Assembly (NCBI GenBank): GCA_015075405.1 | Contig: JABTUK010000002.1 | Location: forward strand, 1,798,001 to 1,862,000 | DNA: 64,000 nucleotides | Source: Anaerolineales bacterium | GTDB taxonomy: Bacteria; Chloroflexota; Anaerolineae; 4572-78; J111 | Direction: 5' to 3' | Shown: positions 15,652 to 23,731 of the stretch, piece after piece | Position numbering within the stretch: the first letter of the stretch is position 1 | Layout: each line of letters opens with the position of its first letter | Translations under genes and position numbers: made by a program | Notes under the pieces: generated by a model | Told to the model about the DNA's origin: nothing | Databases searched by the model: none | What the model saw: the letters and a program-made list of their open reading frames with translations, nothing else

Positions 15652-17888
15652 AACACCACCTTTGACACGCTAACCACCACATCTTCCATCATCGCCGACA
15701 CGCCGGGATCGCCTTCGGCCAACTGTTGTTCGACGGTACGGCTGGGGATCAAGTCGCCATCGTTAGCTCCGCGTCCATTGGCAATAGACAGGGCGTCGCT
15801 CCAGTGACCAAACCCGTGGTCAACGGCCACGCAGTCAGGCCGAAGCCCCTGAGTCAGCATGGCTTTCAGTCGAATTTTGCCGGCGACAGATTCGACCCAG
15901 ACTTCGTCGCCCGCTTTGAGGCCTAACTTTTGCGCCGTCTGGGTATTCAGCAGCGCCCCATTTTCCGGCTGTAACTCGGCCAGAATGGGGTCGTTCTGGC
16001 TCTGGGTCATACGGTGCCAGGGCCGCCGCCAGATCAGCAAATGGAAGGGATATTGCTCGCTAGTCTGCGCCCCGGCCGGCTGCCATGCCGGCAGCGGCGG
16101 GTAGCCCTTCTCTTCCATCAAGGTGGCGTATAATTCAATCTTTTTCGAGGGTGTGCCAAACTCGATCTTGGGTTCAATCGGTTTGGGTTTGCCCCATACC
16201 CCGCCGTTGGCTTTGATCTCTTCCAGGGTCGTTTCCAGCGCGGCCAGTTGGGCCTGCATCAAGCCCTTGCCGTCCATGCCATCTGGCGCGTATTCGTCCA
16301 GCCCCATTCGCTTGAGGATTTCCCGTGCCACTGTCCCAAACCCTTTGCTATCGTAAACCGCCGGGAGGGGTTCTTTGAGGGCTACCTGGGGATAAACGGC
16401 GTGGTACTGGCGGGCCGACAAGCCCAGCGATTCAAAATAGGTCACATCCGGCAGCACCACGTCGGCCAGTTGCACAATTTCGGTCGGCATAATATCCGAC
16501 ACGGCGATGAAGTCCAGGGTCTTTAAAGCCTCGACCAGCCGCCCCGGATTGGGGAAGGCCAACACGTTGTGCCTCCAGACAAAAGCAGCCTTGACCGGGT
16601 AGGGCTGTTGCGACAGAATACCCTCAGCCAGGGTTGAGAAGGACCCTTTGCCCAGTTGATAGGTAATGGGGAATTTTTCCAGCCCATCAATGCGCGGCCC
16701 TTTGATCGTCTCCGGGTATTCGGGGAATTCCCATACATCGCGCAGGCCGGGCAGCTTGGGCTGGCGGTCGAGGATGTGCCCGCCAGGGCGATCCAGGCTG
16801 CCCACCAGGGTGTCCATGATGACGAAACAGGCCGCTGTTTGCCAGGAGTTGCGATAGTTGGGACCGCCGGCGTCGCGCTTGTGCGAGGCGATCACCGCCG
16901 GCTGGGTCGCGGCAAATTCGCGGGCAATGCGGGCAATTGTCTCAGCCGGCACTTCGCAGATGGACGCGGCCCACTCCGGCGTGTAATCTTTGACCTGGGC
17001 TTTGAGTTGCTCGAAGCCGGTGGTGTAATTTTCAACAAACTCGTGGTCGTACAGGTCTTCGTTAATAATGACGTGGATCATCGCCAGCAGCGCCGCCAGA
17101 TCCGTGCCCGGCTTAATGGGGATCCACTCATGGGCTTTGGAGGCGGTGATAGACAGGCGCGGGTCAAAGACGACCAGCCTGGCTCCGTTATCCAGGGCGG
17201 TCAGCACCGCCCGGCCCCAGTGATTCTTGGATTTGCCCAGACCATCCCAGCCAAAAGCGAGAATATATTTGCTGTGCTCGTAATCTACCGTCCAGGTTTT
17301 ACCCTTGCCGGTGACCATGGCCCGCCAGACCACATCGTGGCTGGTATAGCAGGTGTTGTTGTGGGAAACCAGGTTGGGCGTGCCCAGGCTGGAGGCAAAG
17401 TGCTTCTGCCAGGTTTGGCCGCGGGCAATGACCATCAACGCCTGCGGGCCGTAGGCGTCGCGGATTTCCTTGAATTTGGCGGCGGTCAGGTCAAGGGCCT
17501 CGTCCCACGAAATCTTGACCCAGCCGGGATCAACCCCGATGCCTTTTTCGGGATTAGTCCGTTTCATTGGATACTTCAGCCGGTCCGGGTCGTAGAGCAG
17601 GCGCAGGGCCGCTTGCCCCTTCACACACAACTTGCCCTCGGCGGTCTGGTCGGCCGGGTTGCCGGTCAGGTGGGTAATTCGGCCTTCGCGCAGGTGGGCA
17701 ATGTAGGCGCAGTTCATGCTGCACACATCGCACACCCCGTACAATATACCATCTTCTGCCAGGCGCGGGCTGGCCTGGACGGCCGGAGTGAAATACGTCA
17801 GTCTGCTGCCGAAGAGAGCCGCCGCGCCGGTGGCCCCACTTAGCTGCAGAAACTGCCGTCTTGAGAGTGAAACATCTTTGAAGCTCAT
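15648..17888 (-). CDS. molybdopterin oxidoreductase catalytic subunit (DMSO-reductase family)
   Basis: 746 residues. A twin-arginine signal SRRQFLQLSG lies at 9-18, followed by C53-x2-C56-x3-C60...C88 for the 4Fe-4S cluster. The likely metal ligand is C180 in HNNTCYTSHD, placing it with Cys-ligated members (polysulfide, thiosulfate, arsenate reductases and formate dehydrogenases) rather than Ser types. The molybdopterin signatures FDPRLSITASKAHEWIPI and the C-terminal VDHGFGHWS are present. The substrate cannot be decided: FdhD next door suggests a formate-type sulfurated centre, while the overall shape is PsrA/PhsA-like. First gene of a five-gene set ending with fdhD. Confidence 0.9.
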   Translation of the reverse strand: MSFKDVSLSRRQFLQLSGATGAAALFGSRLTYFTPAVQASPRLAEDGILYGVCDVCSMNCAYIAHLREGRITHLTGNPADQTAEGKLCVKGQAALRLLYDPDRLKYPMKRTNPEKGIGVDPGWVKISWDEALDLTAAKFKEIRDAYGPQALMVIARGQTWQKHFASSLGTPNLVSHNNTCYTSHDVVWRAMVTGKGKTWTVDYEHSKYILAFGWDGLGKSKNHWGRAVLTALDNGARLVVFDPRLSITASKAHEWIPIKPGTDLAALLAMIHVIINEDLYDHEFVENYTTGFEQLKAQVKDYTPEWAASICEVPAETIARIAREFAATQPAVIASHKRDAGGPNYRNSWQTAACFVIMDTLVGSLDRPGGHILDRQPKLPGLRDVWEFPEYPETIKGPRIDGLEKFPITYQLGKGSFSTLAEGILSQQPYPVKAAFVWRHNVLAFPNPGRLVEALKTLDFIAVSDIMPTEIVQLADVVLPDVTYFESLGLSARQYHAVYPQVALKEPLPAVYDSKGFGTVAREILKRMGLDEYAPDGMDGKGLMQAQLAALETTLEEIKANGGVWGKPKPIEPKIEFGTPSKKIELYATLMEEKGYPPLPAWQPAGAQTSEQYPFHLLIWRRPWHRMTQSQNDPILAELQPENGALLNTQTAQKLGLKAGDEVWVESVAGKIRLKAMLTQGLRPDCVAVDHGFGHWSDALSIANGRGANDGDLIPSRTVEQQLAEGDPGVSAMMEDVVVSVSKVVL

Positions 17889-17990
17889 ACAGTTTTCAGC
17901 CCCTTTCTCGTTAATCTTGATACTGCGATTGAAAAATAATTAGTGCCTAAATTCACAAATACTCGGCGAAAAATTTTAGCAAACCCTCGT

Positions 17991-18590
17991 TCAAATGGCG
18001 CCGAACTGAGCGCCAGCCTCAAGTTTCAAAAAGGCGGTCAACAATTGCGCTGCTGCCCGGTAAAAATCAAGCCGGGTCATCAGAACCACCTTGTCGGCAA
18101 AGCGCAGCAGCCAAACCAGGGCCTGCTGATATAGAAAATCCCGCCTGGCGATCCGAGCGACTTCATCATCCACTTGGCGGTACAGGTAAGCCAAAAATTC
18201 TAATTGGGTTTCAAGCTTGGTTGCCCTGGCCGGTGGTATCTCTTGACCCCAGGTCAGGTAGGCGCTCTGGGCCGCCTGAGTCAACGCCTCACGCGGCAAA
18301 TCGGGCCGGTAAGCCCAGGCGTGAGCCGGGCAGAGAGCCTCGGGCCGGTCCTGAGCAAATAGGCGCCGACATTCGTGCTGTATCTGGGCTAGTTTTTGCT
18401 GATCAAAAGCGGCCAGTTCTCGGATAAAAGGCGCGATGGGCAGGATAGGCTGGCCGGCGCTATCGCTGTCCCAGGTTTCAAGCCGCAGCTCACCAATCAG
18501 CCGGGTCAGGCGTTCGGCAAAACCGGCGTCAGGACAGGCAAAGCTCAAGGCTAACAAGTGATATAATTGGGCGCACTCCTCAGGCGTCAT
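17991..18590 (-). CDS. second TorD-like chaperone
   Basis: About 199 residues: LYHLLALSFACPDAGFAERL, HECRRLFAQDRP, and ETQLEFLAYLYRQVDDE match the TorD layout, though divergent from the TorD at 14959. The start ATG at 18590 has AGGTGA six bases before it; an in-frame GTG at 18599 is the alternative. It lies about 100 bp upstream of the catalytic subunit gene and probably shares its transcript, so this enzyme has two TorD-type helpers. Confidence 0.8.
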   Translation of the reverse strand: MTPEECAQLYHLLALSFACPDAGFAERLTRLIGELRLETWDSDSAGQPILPIAPFIRELAAFDQQKLAQIQHECRRLFAQDRPEALCPAHAWAYRPDLPREALTQAAQSAYLTWGQEIPPARATKLETQLEFLAYLYRQVDDEVARIARRDFLYQQALVWLLRFADKVVLMTRLDFYRAAAQLLTAFLKLEAGAQFGAI

Positions 18591-18651
18591 TCGGCTCACC
18601 TTTTATTGACCCAATCCTGCTAATATTGTGATATAATTCATATTTATATTA

Positions 18652-18667
18652 TGTGATATTTTTCACA
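18652..18667. promoter_or_regulatory. CRP-like site TGTGA-N6-TCACA before the TorD/oxidoreductase operon
   Basis: TGTGATATTTTTCACA is an exact TGTGA-N6-TCACA dyad in an AT-rich gap. At the class II distance on the minus strand lies CACAAT, a 4-of-6 match to a -10. It is a different spelling from the GTGAYA-NN-TGTCAC boxes elsewhere in the window, so either another CRP/FNR paralogue or a looser target. The exact promoter is not certain. Confidence 0.5.
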
Positions 18668-18722
18668 ACTGGTAAATAGGGAAAAATCTACTACTGGGGG
18701 TGGTAAAACCCTACCATTTAAA

Positions 18723-18749
18723 CCGGGGGAATCAAACAAATTTCCCCGG
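18723..18749 (-). terminator. likely intrinsic terminator after the response regulator
   Basis: On the minus strand CCGGGGAAA pairs with TTCCCCCGG and is followed by TTTAAAT. It sits 9 bp after the stop of the NarL-type gene, separating the kinase/regulator pair from the oxidoreductase operon. Confidence 0.55.
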
Positions 18750-18757
18750 CGGCGTGG

Positions 18758-19417
18758 TTACATTTCAGGAATGGCTGAGGTTAGCCCGTGAACTACGGCA
18801 AAGCGGATCAGGGCAGCGCGGCTGGAGAGGTTCAGTTTTTTGAGCAGGTTGGCGCGGTGTTTATCAACGGTTTTAAGGCTAATACCCAAGGTGGTGGCAA
18901 TTTGTTGATTGGTTTGCCCCTCGGCAATGAGTACCAATACCTCGTGTTCCCGGTCGGTCAGGGCGGCCAGGATGTCCTCCTCGGCCGGCTCGCCGCGCAC
19001 GGTCATCTCCAGAACCATCTGGGCGATGGTGGGGTGTAAATAGGCCTCGCCCCTGGCGGCGGCCCTGATGGCCTGAAGCAGTTCGTTAGCGCCCGCTTTT
19101 TTCAGTACATAGCCGGCTACTCCGGCCTTAAGCAGCGGCAGCACGTAATCCGGGTCGTGATGCTGGCTGAGAATGAGAATTTTGCAATGGGGCAAATCGC
19201 GTTTGAGGCGGCGGGCCACTTCCAGGCCGCTCAGGTTAGGCATGCTGACATCGAGCACCAGAACATCAGGCTGCAAGCGAAGCGCTTCGGTGATGGTCTG
19301 AATGCCGTCAGTTGCCTCGCCCACCACTTCGATATCGCCGTGCAGGTCGAAAAAGGCCTTCAGACTGTCACGCAGGATGGCGTGGTCATCGGCCAACAGG
19401 ATTTTGATTCTGGCCAT
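18758..19417 (-). CDS. NarL/LuxR-type response regulator
   Basis: 219 residues. Receiver: ILLADDHAILRDSL (acidic pocket) with the phosphoacceptor in VLVLDVSMPNLSG (D near 55) and a lysine in VLKKAGANELL. C-terminal LuxR helix-turn-helix: LTDREHEVLVLIAEGQTNQQIATTLGISLKTVDKH. It binds DNA as a dimer once phosphorylated. Overlaps the kinase gene by 32 bp. Probable target: the molybdoenzyme operon immediately downstream. Confidence 0.92.
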   Translation of the reverse strand: MARIKILLADDHAILRDSLKAFFDLHGDIEVVGEATDGIQTITEALRLQPDVLVLDVSMPNLSGLEVARRLKRDLPHCKILILSQHHDPDYVLPLLKAGVAGYVLKKAGANELLQAIRAAARGEAYLHPTIAQMVLEMTVRGEPAEEDILAALTDREHEVLVLIAEGQTNQQIATTLGISLKTVDKHRANLLKKLNLSSRAALIRFAVVHGLTSAIPEM

Positions 19418-20552
19418 TGCCGGCCTGACCTTTCAGAGGGAGCGTGATTTGTACGGATGTGCCTTGACCGGGCGTGGACTGGACGGTCAACTCGCCGCCA
19501 ACCAGGGCAGCCCGCTCTTTCATCCCGAACAAACCGATGCCCTGCATGCCTGTTGGTTGAGCCAGGATCGTTTCAACGTCAAAGCCACAGCCATCATCGC
19601 GCACGATCAAGGTGAACGAGTGATCCGGACAGGCAAGCTCCAGCCAGAGGTTGCGAGCAGCAGCGTGGTGAACCACGTTGGTGATGGCTTCCTGGGCAAT
19701 GCGATACACGGTCGTTTCCAAATGGCCAGGCAAGCGCGGCGCACACGCAGCGTTGACATGAAAGTTAACGTTGCTGGCCCGCAGCCGTTCGGTTCCGTAC
19801 CAACGCAGCGCAGCGACCAGTCCGTGATCTTCGAGCAGGGCTGGACGCAGATCGAGCACAATCCGGCTGACTTCATCCATCGTGCGTTCCAGGCCGACGC
19901 GTACCCGTTCCAGGTGAGGACGCAGGGCCTGAGCTGCTTCGGGATGGGCGGCCAGGGTCGTTTCCAGGTCAATCCTCAAAGCCGCCAGCGAAGGGCTGAT
20001 CTCGTCGTGCAGTTCGCGGGAAACGCGGCGGCAGCGCTCATCCTGAGCATTGATGATGCGGCGCAGCAGCGCGCCACGCCGTTCGGCCAGGCGAGCCACC
20101 TCGCGGTACAGGCGCAAGTTCTCCTGGGCCGCGGCCAGTTGATGGCCCACCAGAGTCAGCAACTCGCGCTCTTCACTGGAAAAAGTTTGTTCTGCGGGTC
20201 TAACCACCCACAACCGCCCCACCGGGATGCTGCCGATCCGGGTCGGTACGGCCAGCCAGGCCAGATCGCCAACCTGTCCGGCCCTCATTTCATCCAACCA
20301 GGTTCGGTTGTTCAAGATTTGGCGGAGGGGGTCAGCCAGGTTGAAGTCTGCGGGTAACTGGAGACGCAGCAGCAATTTGTCGTGTTGAACCCAATACAGG
20401 CCCACCATGTTCGCTCCCAGCAGTTCAAGCAGAGCTTGCAGAACCCGGTTGGCCTGTTCATCGGCGTCATCATTCGCCTGGCAGGCCATCAGGCATGTAA
20501 ATTGGCGCAACATGGAGATTTGGTTTTTTTGAATAAAGGGTTCTATGGTCAT
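19386..20552 (-). CDS. soluble GAF sensor histidine kinase (NarX/NreB class)
   Basis: 388 residues, no membrane segment. A GAF-like sensor at about 15-150 is followed by a HisKA_3 helix with the phospho-histidine in SRELHDEI (H182), then HATPase_c motifs EAITNVVHHA, VRDDGCGFD, GIGLFGMKERA. The GAF region has cysteines at 20 and 24 that could be redox- or ligand-sensing. Pairs with the overlapping NarL-type regulator. The signal is unknown; control of the adjacent oxidoreductase is an inference from position. Confidence 0.9.
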   Translation of the reverse strand: MTIEPFIQKNQISMLRQFTCLMACQANDDADEQANRVLQALLELLGANMVGLYWVQHDKLLLRLQLPADFNLADPLRQILNNRTWLDEMRAGQVGDLAWLAVPTRIGSIPVGRLWVVRPAEQTFSSEERELLTLVGHQLAAAQENLRLYREVARLAERRGALLRRIINAQDERCRRVSRELHDEISPSLAALRIDLETTLAAHPEAAQALRPHLERVRVGLERTMDEVSRIVLDLRPALLEDHGLVAALRWYGTERLRASNVNFHVNAACAPRLPGHLETTVYRIAQEAITNVVHHAAARNLWLELACPDHSFTLIVRDDGCGFDVETILAQPTGMQGIGLFGMKERAALVGGELTVQSTPGQGTSVQITLPLKGQAGNGQNQNPVGR

Positions 20553-20670
20553 TTCTGCCTAATTCCAGCAGACCCGTCAGGTCGTAAAATCTTGATCGTA
20601 AGCATTTTCCCCCGACTCCAATTACCCGGCGGAGCATCTACAAGGATTCACCCCTAATAATATATTGCGT

Positions 20671-21507
20671 CTAAAACGGTAAGTGTGCTACTCCAGACAG
20701 GGTAGCTCGAAGCCAACCCATTCCCTCAATCATCAAAAGAGTCAGAGCCAGCCCTATTATGGCTGGTCCGGCCAGGTCGCGCCAGGTGAGGGCGCAGCCT
20801 TCTCGCCGGGTGACAATTATCACCAGCATGGTGTTGACCATACTCAACATTAATAACACCCCCAGAGCACTTAACAAAGTCAAAGTATAGAGCCAGATTG
20901 GATTCGGCCAGACATGCTCTGCGGCCAATGTACCAAAAATGATTACAATTGCGCCGGCTAAAAAAGGCAATAGTTCTTTGAAATTTTTGATAATCGGCTC
21001 ATTTTTAAGGTAATTGGAGCGCCACAAGCCACCGTTAATCACCGGGAAGACTATCATACTAATTGCCAAACCGTGGAGAGTACCGGTAGTCAACCGCAGC
21101 CAATTTTGCGGCTCGTAAAGGTGGGGCGCTTTTGGAAAAAAGCTAAGATAAGAATTAATCCCATCAATACCCATCAACGCAATAAAGGTCACCAGTAGAA
21201 CCATAATATAGGTTGGCGGAAAACCAACCATGTAATACCGCCTCGATAGAGTCAGGCCCGCCAGGGTCATGAGCGTCCCCAGGTAAATACCGGTACAGCG
21301 AGCGCACAAGGGCAATGGGTGGTTGTTAATATGAATAGTCCGGGCCGGCAGTTGATGGCAAATGGCATAACCGATGGCGTGAGCTTTATCAAGCACATCA
21401 AAGGGTGGCCAGAAGATAAAAACGGCGATGATAAAGGCTGAAGCCCCGACTACAAACATCTGGTAGCGACCGGAGCGGAATCGGAGAGCAGGGGGGAGTT
21501 CTGACAA
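20671..21507 (-). CDS. DUF2085 membrane protein
   Basis: 278 residues, about seven membrane segments. The signature ICHQLPARTIHIN...LPLCARCTGIYLG, with CxxH and CxRCtG, identifies DUF2085, whose function is unknown. The cysteines sit at a membrane surface and might bind metal or form a disulfide. The start codon is TTG at 21507 with AGGAGACC upstream. A composite promoter (21602-21707) is its only visible control, putting this protein in the same regulon as the Moco and ars genes. Confidence 0.8.
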   Translation of the reverse strand: MSELPPALRFRSGRYQMFVVGASAFIIAVFIFWPPFDVLDKAHAIGYAICHQLPARTIHINNHPLPLCARCTGIYLGTLMTLAGLTLSRRYYMVGFPPTYIMVLLVTFIALMGIDGINSYLSFFPKAPHLYEPQNWLRLTTGTLHGLAISMIVFPVINGGLWRSNYLKNEPIIKNFKELLPFLAGAIVIIFGTLAAEHVWPNPIWLYTLTLLSALGVLLMLSMVNTMLVIIVTRREGCALTWRDLAGPAIIGLALTLLMIEGMGWLRATLSGVAHLPF

Positions 21508-21601
21508 TTTTCAAGGTCTCCTGCTTCAAGCAAGATTTAGTCGTCTATAAATAGCGGCTTAACCATCGCTTTTCCTGCTAACTCCAAGCTAATGGTTTTA
21601 T

Positions 21602-21707
21602 TTCAACCCTCACTGAAGTAAAGTATATATCTTGCTACTGAGGATGGATAGTGACATTTGTCACAAAGACAACAGGATACATGTCACTTATTTCAATCAT
21701 TATCGAA
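21602..21707 (-). promoter_or_regulatory. composite promoter 2 upstream of the DUF2085 gene
   Basis: Palindrome TTCAA-N6-CTGAA (21602-21617), minus-strand -10 TATACT (21622-21627), dyad GTGACATTTGTCAC (21651-21664), dyad AGGATACATGTCAC (21674-21687), palindrome TTCAA-N6-TCGAA (21692-21707). Proximal dyad to -10 is 30.5 bp, dyads are 23 bp apart, distal dyad to outer palindrome 19 bp, and the two palindromes 90 bp apart. Confidence 0.7.
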
Positions 21708-21869
21708 ACATCGATCTTGGTTCCGTTTACCTTGCCAGACGTGGATGACCGTGCGGATACGATCAATATCCCGGATCCGCAGCCGTACCCTTTCTTGTAC
21801 GCGCAGCCTCAGGCCTAGATCGTACTCAAACAATCCCGGTAGTGGCATTGGCGCAGTCGCTCCGGCACA

Positions 21870-22235
21870 TTAAGCAAAACAGGGAGAGCGCCGTGCATCT
21901 GCCTCAACACAGTTCTGGTGATTTTCGATCTGGCCGAGAATTTGCTGGCGAGCCAGAGGATCCTCAAAGGCATGGGTCAGAGAGCGCAAAGACGAGCGGG
22001 TCTCCGGGTCGTCATTTAACCGGCAAAGGCTCCGAACGCAGTCTATCAAGCCTGTCTGTCGTAAGTCGTTGATAATTTTCTCCAATGCGGGCAAATAGCC
22101 AAGATACAACTGTTCGGCCAACTGCGCGAGGGTTATGGATAATTTCGGGTGTTGGTGTAGGAAAAGCAAGACTCGTAACTTCTGGTACGAGTCTATCTGC
22201 TTGATGCGTAAAAAATTAGCGACCGTACTATCCAT
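21870..22235 (-). CDS. winged-helix protein, possible regulator
   Basis: 121 residues. ITLAQLAEQLYLGYLPALE followed by IINDLRQTGLIDCVR looks like a winged helix-turn-helix, MarR/Rrf2-like in outline but not assignable. Cysteines occur at three places, the last near the C-terminus (SPCFA). GGAGGT precedes the ATG. It lies 133 bp after the end of the ars operon and may be its last gene or a separate unit. Confidence 0.6.
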   Translation of the reverse strand: MDSTVANFLRIKQIDSYQKLRVLLFLHQHPKLSITLAQLAEQLYLGYLPALEKIINDLRQTGLIDCVRSLCRLNDDPETRSSLRSLTHAFEDPLARQQILGQIENHQNCVEADARRSPCFA

Positions 22236-22368
22236 CGGTAACCTCCGTTTACTTTACCCGCGAACAAATCTAAACCGAAAACTCACCAATTTGCCGGGGT
22301 GTAAAACCGGGTTGGCGCTTCGATCAATGGCAGCAAGCGGTTAACGATGATGGGGCAGGGCAGTTGGA

Positions 22369-22662
22369 TTAGGCGTGAATGAGCGCAAGCGACTCCAACC
22401 GTTTGCGAATAGCCGGGACAGAAATTTTACCGCCGCTGCTAAAAACCTCCCCATTGATGAATACCAGCGGCAACTGCGAACCGGGCGGCACGGGGGGACA
22501 GGCCGGGTCGAACAGGTCAAAATATTCTACGCGCACCGCTTCGCCGAATCTGCGGCGGAGTTGGTCGCCGGTCAGAGCGGCGACCTCGCGCCAGGTATCT
22601 TTCACACCTTCAGCGCAGGCCACCGGCGCGCCGACAATTTGGACGGCAACCGGCGGAGTCAT
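22369..22662 (-). CDS. thioredoxin-like protein (YuzD-type)
   Basis: 97 residues: VQIVGAPVACAEGVKDTWREV, YFDLFDPACP and LPLVFINGEVFSSG. The layout (strand, Cys loop, helix, then a cis-Pro-like PLVFINGE) is that of YuzD/NifU-adjacent thioredoxin-fold proteins with a single N-terminal cysteine. The start is fixed by an ATGA overlap with the FmdB gene at 22659. Being last in the ars operon, it may reduce or carry metalloid thiols. Confidence 0.65.
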   Translation of the reverse strand: MTPPVAVQIVGAPVACAEGVKDTWREVAALTGDQLRRRFGEAVRVEYFDLFDPACPPVPPGSQLPLVFINGEVFSSGGKISVPAIRKRLESLALIHA

Positions 22663-22880
22663 GAGCAGCAGCCCGGCTTGGCTTTTGGACCGCAACAAGT
22701 CGGGGCGTCGGTTGAGCGACTTTGGCCGCGCAGCAGTATCCCGGCAGTGATGACCTGCCGCACCGACTGTCCCCGGCACTGCGGACACTCCAGCCTCAGC
22801 CCGGCCTCCTTTTGCTGGATGGTGGCCCGGATGGCAAACTCCAGATGGCAATCCTCACAGTAAAAGTCATAGAACGGCAT
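22659..22880 (-). CDS. FmdB-family zinc ribbon with Cys-rich tail
   Basis: 73 residues. Two CxxC knuckles (FYCEDCHLEF, ECPQCRGQ) make the ribbon, and the tail PTCCGPKAKPGCCS holds two vicinal cysteine pairs, a pattern fitting soft metal or arsenite binding. Paralogue of 9405-9620. It is coupled by ATGA to the thioredoxin-like gene that follows. Confidence 0.8.
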   Translation of the reverse strand: MPFYDFYCEDCHLEFAIRATIQQKEAGLRLECPQCRGQSVRQVITAGILLRGQSRSTDAPTCCGPKAKPGCCS

Positions 22881-22904
22881 AACTACCTCCTGGTTCGGGG
22901 TTGT

Positions 22905-23291
22905 TTAACAGCAGCCGGACGGCCTGGCCAGCGACGCAAAATCAAGGCCGATGAGCTGGCTGATCTCCAAATTCACTTCTGGCAGGTAAGCCAGGGCAGC
23001 CTGTTGGGCGCTGGCATAGCTCATAATGGTCGAGTTGGCTTGCGCCTGCCGCTGGAGCATGCGCAGACGGTCAACATGGAACTGGGTCATCGTGCCATTC
23101 CCCTGGCGTTTTCGCACCTCGGCCTGGGCGGCTGAAAAGTGGTTGAGCAAAGCAGTGCTATCAGGGTCAGCCTCCAATGCGGCAGCGGCTTGATGATAAG
23201 CAGCCAGAGGTTCCGTGTTTAACAGCGCCGCCGCCAGCGTTTCGATGGCTTCGACAAGGGGCGGGGGGAGTGTGGTAAGTTCAGTTTTCAT
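22905..23291 (-). CDS. YlbF-like helical protein, C-terminal Cys-Cys
   Basis: 128 residues, helical: LLNTEPLAAYHQAAAAL, LLNHFSAAQAEVRKRQG, SQLIGLDFASLARPSGCC. The last two residues are cysteines. Follows another YlbF-like gene, mirroring the pair at 5253-6009 in the Moco operon. Placed after arsA, it may be an arsenic- or Fe-S-linked helper; function unknown. Confidence 0.65.
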   Translation of the reverse strand: MKTELTTLPPPLVEAIETLAAALLNTEPLAAYHQAAAALEADPDSTALLNHFSAAQAEVRKRQGNGTMTQFHVDRLRMLQRQAQANSTIMSYASAQQAALAYLPEVNLEISQLIGLDFASLARPSGCC

Positions 23292-23326
23292 AGATTGATC
23301 TCCGTGAATATCACAAGCGAATTGGT

Positions 23327-23731
23327 TTAACCACAGCAGCCCGACCGGCAGGCCGCGGCAAAATTCAGGCCAATCCGTTCCGACAGCAGGTCAGCGGCAG
23401 CGCGGCAGAGGATGACCAGATTATCCTGGGCTTGCAGGTAAGCGACTACGCCCGGCTCAGCCAGCATCGCTTGATGCAAGCGGTTTAATTCTGCTCGTTC
23501 TTCGGGGCTGACCGCATTCAGTTGCAGCATCATTTGTAACGACTGCTGCCTGGCTTGATAAGCGGCAATGGCCTGCTGGGCCGGTAGATCGTTATCCAGC
23601 ATCCCGCCCGCCTCTTCAAAAGCTTTGAAGGGCGGCGTCTCGGCCAGGGCCTGGGCCAAAGCGCGGGCGGCAGTGCGGACCTCCGCTGTGGCGGCATCGG
23701 TCATCGTGGGGGTGGGTATAGTAATTGTCAT
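23327..23731 (-). CDS. YlbF-like helical protein, C-terminal SGCCG
   Basis: 134 residues; helical core with AVSPEERAELNRLHQAM and LLSERIGLNFAAACRSGCCG at the end, close in style to 22905-23291 and 5641-6009. ATGA overlap with the arsA stop region ties it to arsA translation. The start at 23731 is a consequence of that overlap; an internal ATG (TMTDAAT) is possible. Confidence 0.65.
   Translation of the reverse strand: MTITIPTPTMTDAATAEVRTAARALAQALAETPPFKAFEEAGGMLDNDLPAQQAIAAYQARQQSLQMMLQLNAVSPEERAELNRLHQAMLAEPGVVAYLQAQDNLVILCRAAADLLSERIGLNFAAACRSGCCG

Noticed and set aside
16656..17843. 395-residue open frame on the plus strand
   Set aside because: Antisense shadow of the oxidoreductase catalytic gene; no ribosome site or family features.
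15648..17888. formate dehydrogenase
   Set aside because: FdhD is next door and the metal ligand is Cys, but the sequence around it (NNTCYTSHD) lacks the Cys/Sec-His pattern I expect in formate dehydrogenases, and the anchor is HybB/NrfD-like; substrate left open.
19302..20357. 351-residue open frame on the plus strand
   Set aside because: Antisense shadow of the histidine kinase and regulator genes.
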